Of a stretch of DNA of 64,000 nucleotides, positions 62,472 through 64,000 are shown piece by piece; position 1 is the first letter of the stretch; each line of letters begins with the position of its first letter. Under the pieces are notes generated by a model, which was not told the DNA's origin, did not search any database, and was given only the letters and a program-made list of their open reading frames with translations. The stretch is from Endocalyx cinctus (taxonomy: Eukaryota; Ascomycota; Sordariomycetes; Amphisphaeriales; Apiosporaceae). The stretch spans positions 3,250,441 to 3,314,440 of the forward strand of contig BCKC01000001.1 in NCBI GenBank assembly GCA_001600455.1, in the 5' to 3' direction. The translations under genes were made by a program, and so were the position numbers.

Positions 62472-62804
62472 TAAGGTTTAGAGGCCTCACGCCGTATACT
62501 AAGGATAGGATAGTATTGTGGAGAGTTAGTCAGTAATGCCTAAAACTCACGAGTCGTAGGAGTTCTTAGAATTGTTCATAGTATCTATATGGATATGTAT
62601 GTAAATTCGCAGAAGGGACGTGGACTCCTTATTGGGAGTTAACGGAACTTCTTTTCATCTATCACTTTAACGAACCCATATATTTTACCAGGTTCGGTAC
62701 CGAATATCTGCATGACGATAATTCTCGATCGTTCCTGTCGAACTGCGCTACACTTAGACATTAAGTACTCCAACGCTTTATTTAATCATGATTTTTCTTT
62801 TTTT

Positions 62805-62831
62805 GAATTTGAATTTGGATTTGGATTTGGA
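62805..62831 (+). repeat. GAATTT/GGATTT hexamer repeat
   Basis: Four and a half units: two GAATTT followed by two GGATTT and a partial unit. Confidence 0.75.
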
Positions 62832-63782
62832 GCGTGGGTTTCGTGGGTAAACTCTGTACCGGAACCCCCGCTTATCTCCCCCCCCACGTACTCAGGTATT
62901 GTTATTGTATGGATGTAGGTTAACTCGCATCTTCATTTACTCCCGATGACGATCCATTCTCTCCAATTCCTACAAACATAATAAAGAAGAAATCCATATC
63001 GTGCAGATACCAGACGATCTCTGCCGTGTAACACATCTCTGCCAGTCATTCAGCCGCTAAGCAAATTGACTGTAACATTGCTTGTATCTTTTTTTTTTTC
63101 AACTCATGTACGGTCCTCCAATTCTAGAATTCTAACGTGAGTAAGAAGCACCAAGTAGCAGCCGGAAAATAAACAAATTCTAATATATTAAAAAGCAGCT
63201 TGTTCGCGAGTACGGAGTAGTTATTAGTCAAGCGATCTTTTGTTATACCGGACATTTCCGTTAGTCGCATTCCAAGTTTCAAGGTGAAATCAAAAGGGGG
63301 AAAAAACGGATATAACTAGATAGAAAATGACAAAAAAAGTGCATGGATCTTCAAGCAGTGTCAAGGTGCACACTTAACCTTTCATGATAAAATTCATTAG
63401 TATAAGTAAGTAGTTCATAGGAAATACGATCGATGATGAAGGTATATGCGTACTGTAATAAACTATCCATCTACAAGTACTATTGAAAACTACTTCTAAT
63501 TCCCGGTTTTTACCGTCAATTTATCTTTCTTACGGGCCCCTTATGCATATGTCCCCTTCTGTCCACAGACCGTGGTCGCCTTTTTTGCATCCTGCAGGTG
63601 ATCCGGTTTTGTTTGATGAACGGTCTCGGGGCAATGTCCGATCGTCGCATACGCGGCAATGGAAAAAAATAAAAAATAAAATAAAATAAAATCCACCCTT
63701 TAGAATCTTCAATTATTCGCTTCGGCAAGACGGCCAAATACAAAATAAAAATAATGAGGAGGCCACCTCGTTATCTTTTCTT

Positions 63783-63807
63783 TGATTGATTGATTGATTG
63801 ATTGATT
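63783..63807 (+). repeat. (GATT)n tetranucleotide repeat
   Basis: Six units of GATT/TGAT in perfect tandem within non-coding DNA. Confidence 0.85.
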
Positions 63808-64000
63808 TAGATACCGGTTTTGTTTCTCTATTCTTCCATTGCCCGATTACCGATTATCTCACGGGATATTTGCCAAAACTCCGATAGAACATATTGATGA
63901 TCTTTTGATTTCTGACTGTAGCAGAATTGATCAAGATACCTCGGTATTTCCCTTTTTCATACACAAGATGCGCACATAGAAAAGTAGATGTACTTTGTTC

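Larger units (their letters stand above)
61250..64000. other. 2.75-kb region to window end, no gene seen
   Basis: AT-rich DNA with a G-rich tract at 62421-62471, a six-base repeat at 62805-62831 and a GATT repeat at 63783-63807. Short open frames here lack domains and splice logic. A gene could begin beyond the right edge. Confidence 0.55.

Overview
The window is nuclear DNA of a filamentous ascomycete (Pezizomycotina, most likely a Sordariomycete). The signs are short GT-AG introns (50-270 nt) with CTAAC/CTAAT-like branch points, single-copy fungal housekeeping families (TOF1, RRP36, UTP13, COQ8, citrate carrier, DUF2011), a STRIPAK subunit of the FAR11/HAM-2 type, and an NDT80/PhoG-family regulator. 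I could not fix the species. Four N positions and very long homopolymers (for example a 52-nt C run) suggest a draft assembly.

Layout. 0-7.9 kb: TOF1 (minus, 3' end cut by the window edge) is divergent from a mitochondrial 3-hydroxyacyl-CoA dehydrogenase (plus), followed by a seven-helix membrane protein (minus). 7.9-13.2 kb: a 5.3-kb stretch without a supportable gene. 13.2-23.2 kb: a CTK1/CDK12-type kinase with an SR-like N-terminus (plus), dolichyldiphosphatase (minus), an FCP1-like HAD protein with a DLNGT motif (plus), and an RBR-type E3 ligase with a Gly/Arg-rich tail (plus). 23.2-39.2 kb: a 16-kb gene desert rich in microsatellites, polypurine/polypyrimidine blocks and inverted repeats. 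It lies directly upstream of the NDT80/PhoG-like transcription factor (39.2-41.9 kb, plus). 44.6-61.2 kb: a compact housekeeping block with a DUF2011 protein, a mitochondrial citrate carrier, HAM-2/FAR11, RRP36, COQ8, UTP13 and an unrecognised conserved-looking protein. 61.3-64 kb: no gene seen.

The genes do not form a biosynthetic cluster. They cover replication-fork protection (TOF1), small-subunit ribosome assembly (RRP36, UTP13), mitochondrial metabolism (HADH, COQ8, citrate carrier), transcription control (CTK1, NDT80-like) and hyphal signalling (HAM-2, possibly the seven-helix protein). Several pairs share divergent promoters (TOF1/HADH, HAM-2/RRP36, UTP13/unknown). I found no rRNA, tRNA, CRISPR array, intact transposon or viral gene. 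The parts most worth a second look are the 16-kb leader region of the NDT80-like gene, that gene's overlapping upstream ORF, the ACGCG cluster in front of TOF1, the RG-rich tail of the RBR ligase, and the unrecognised 530-residue protein. I do not see clear evidence for an entirely new biological system.
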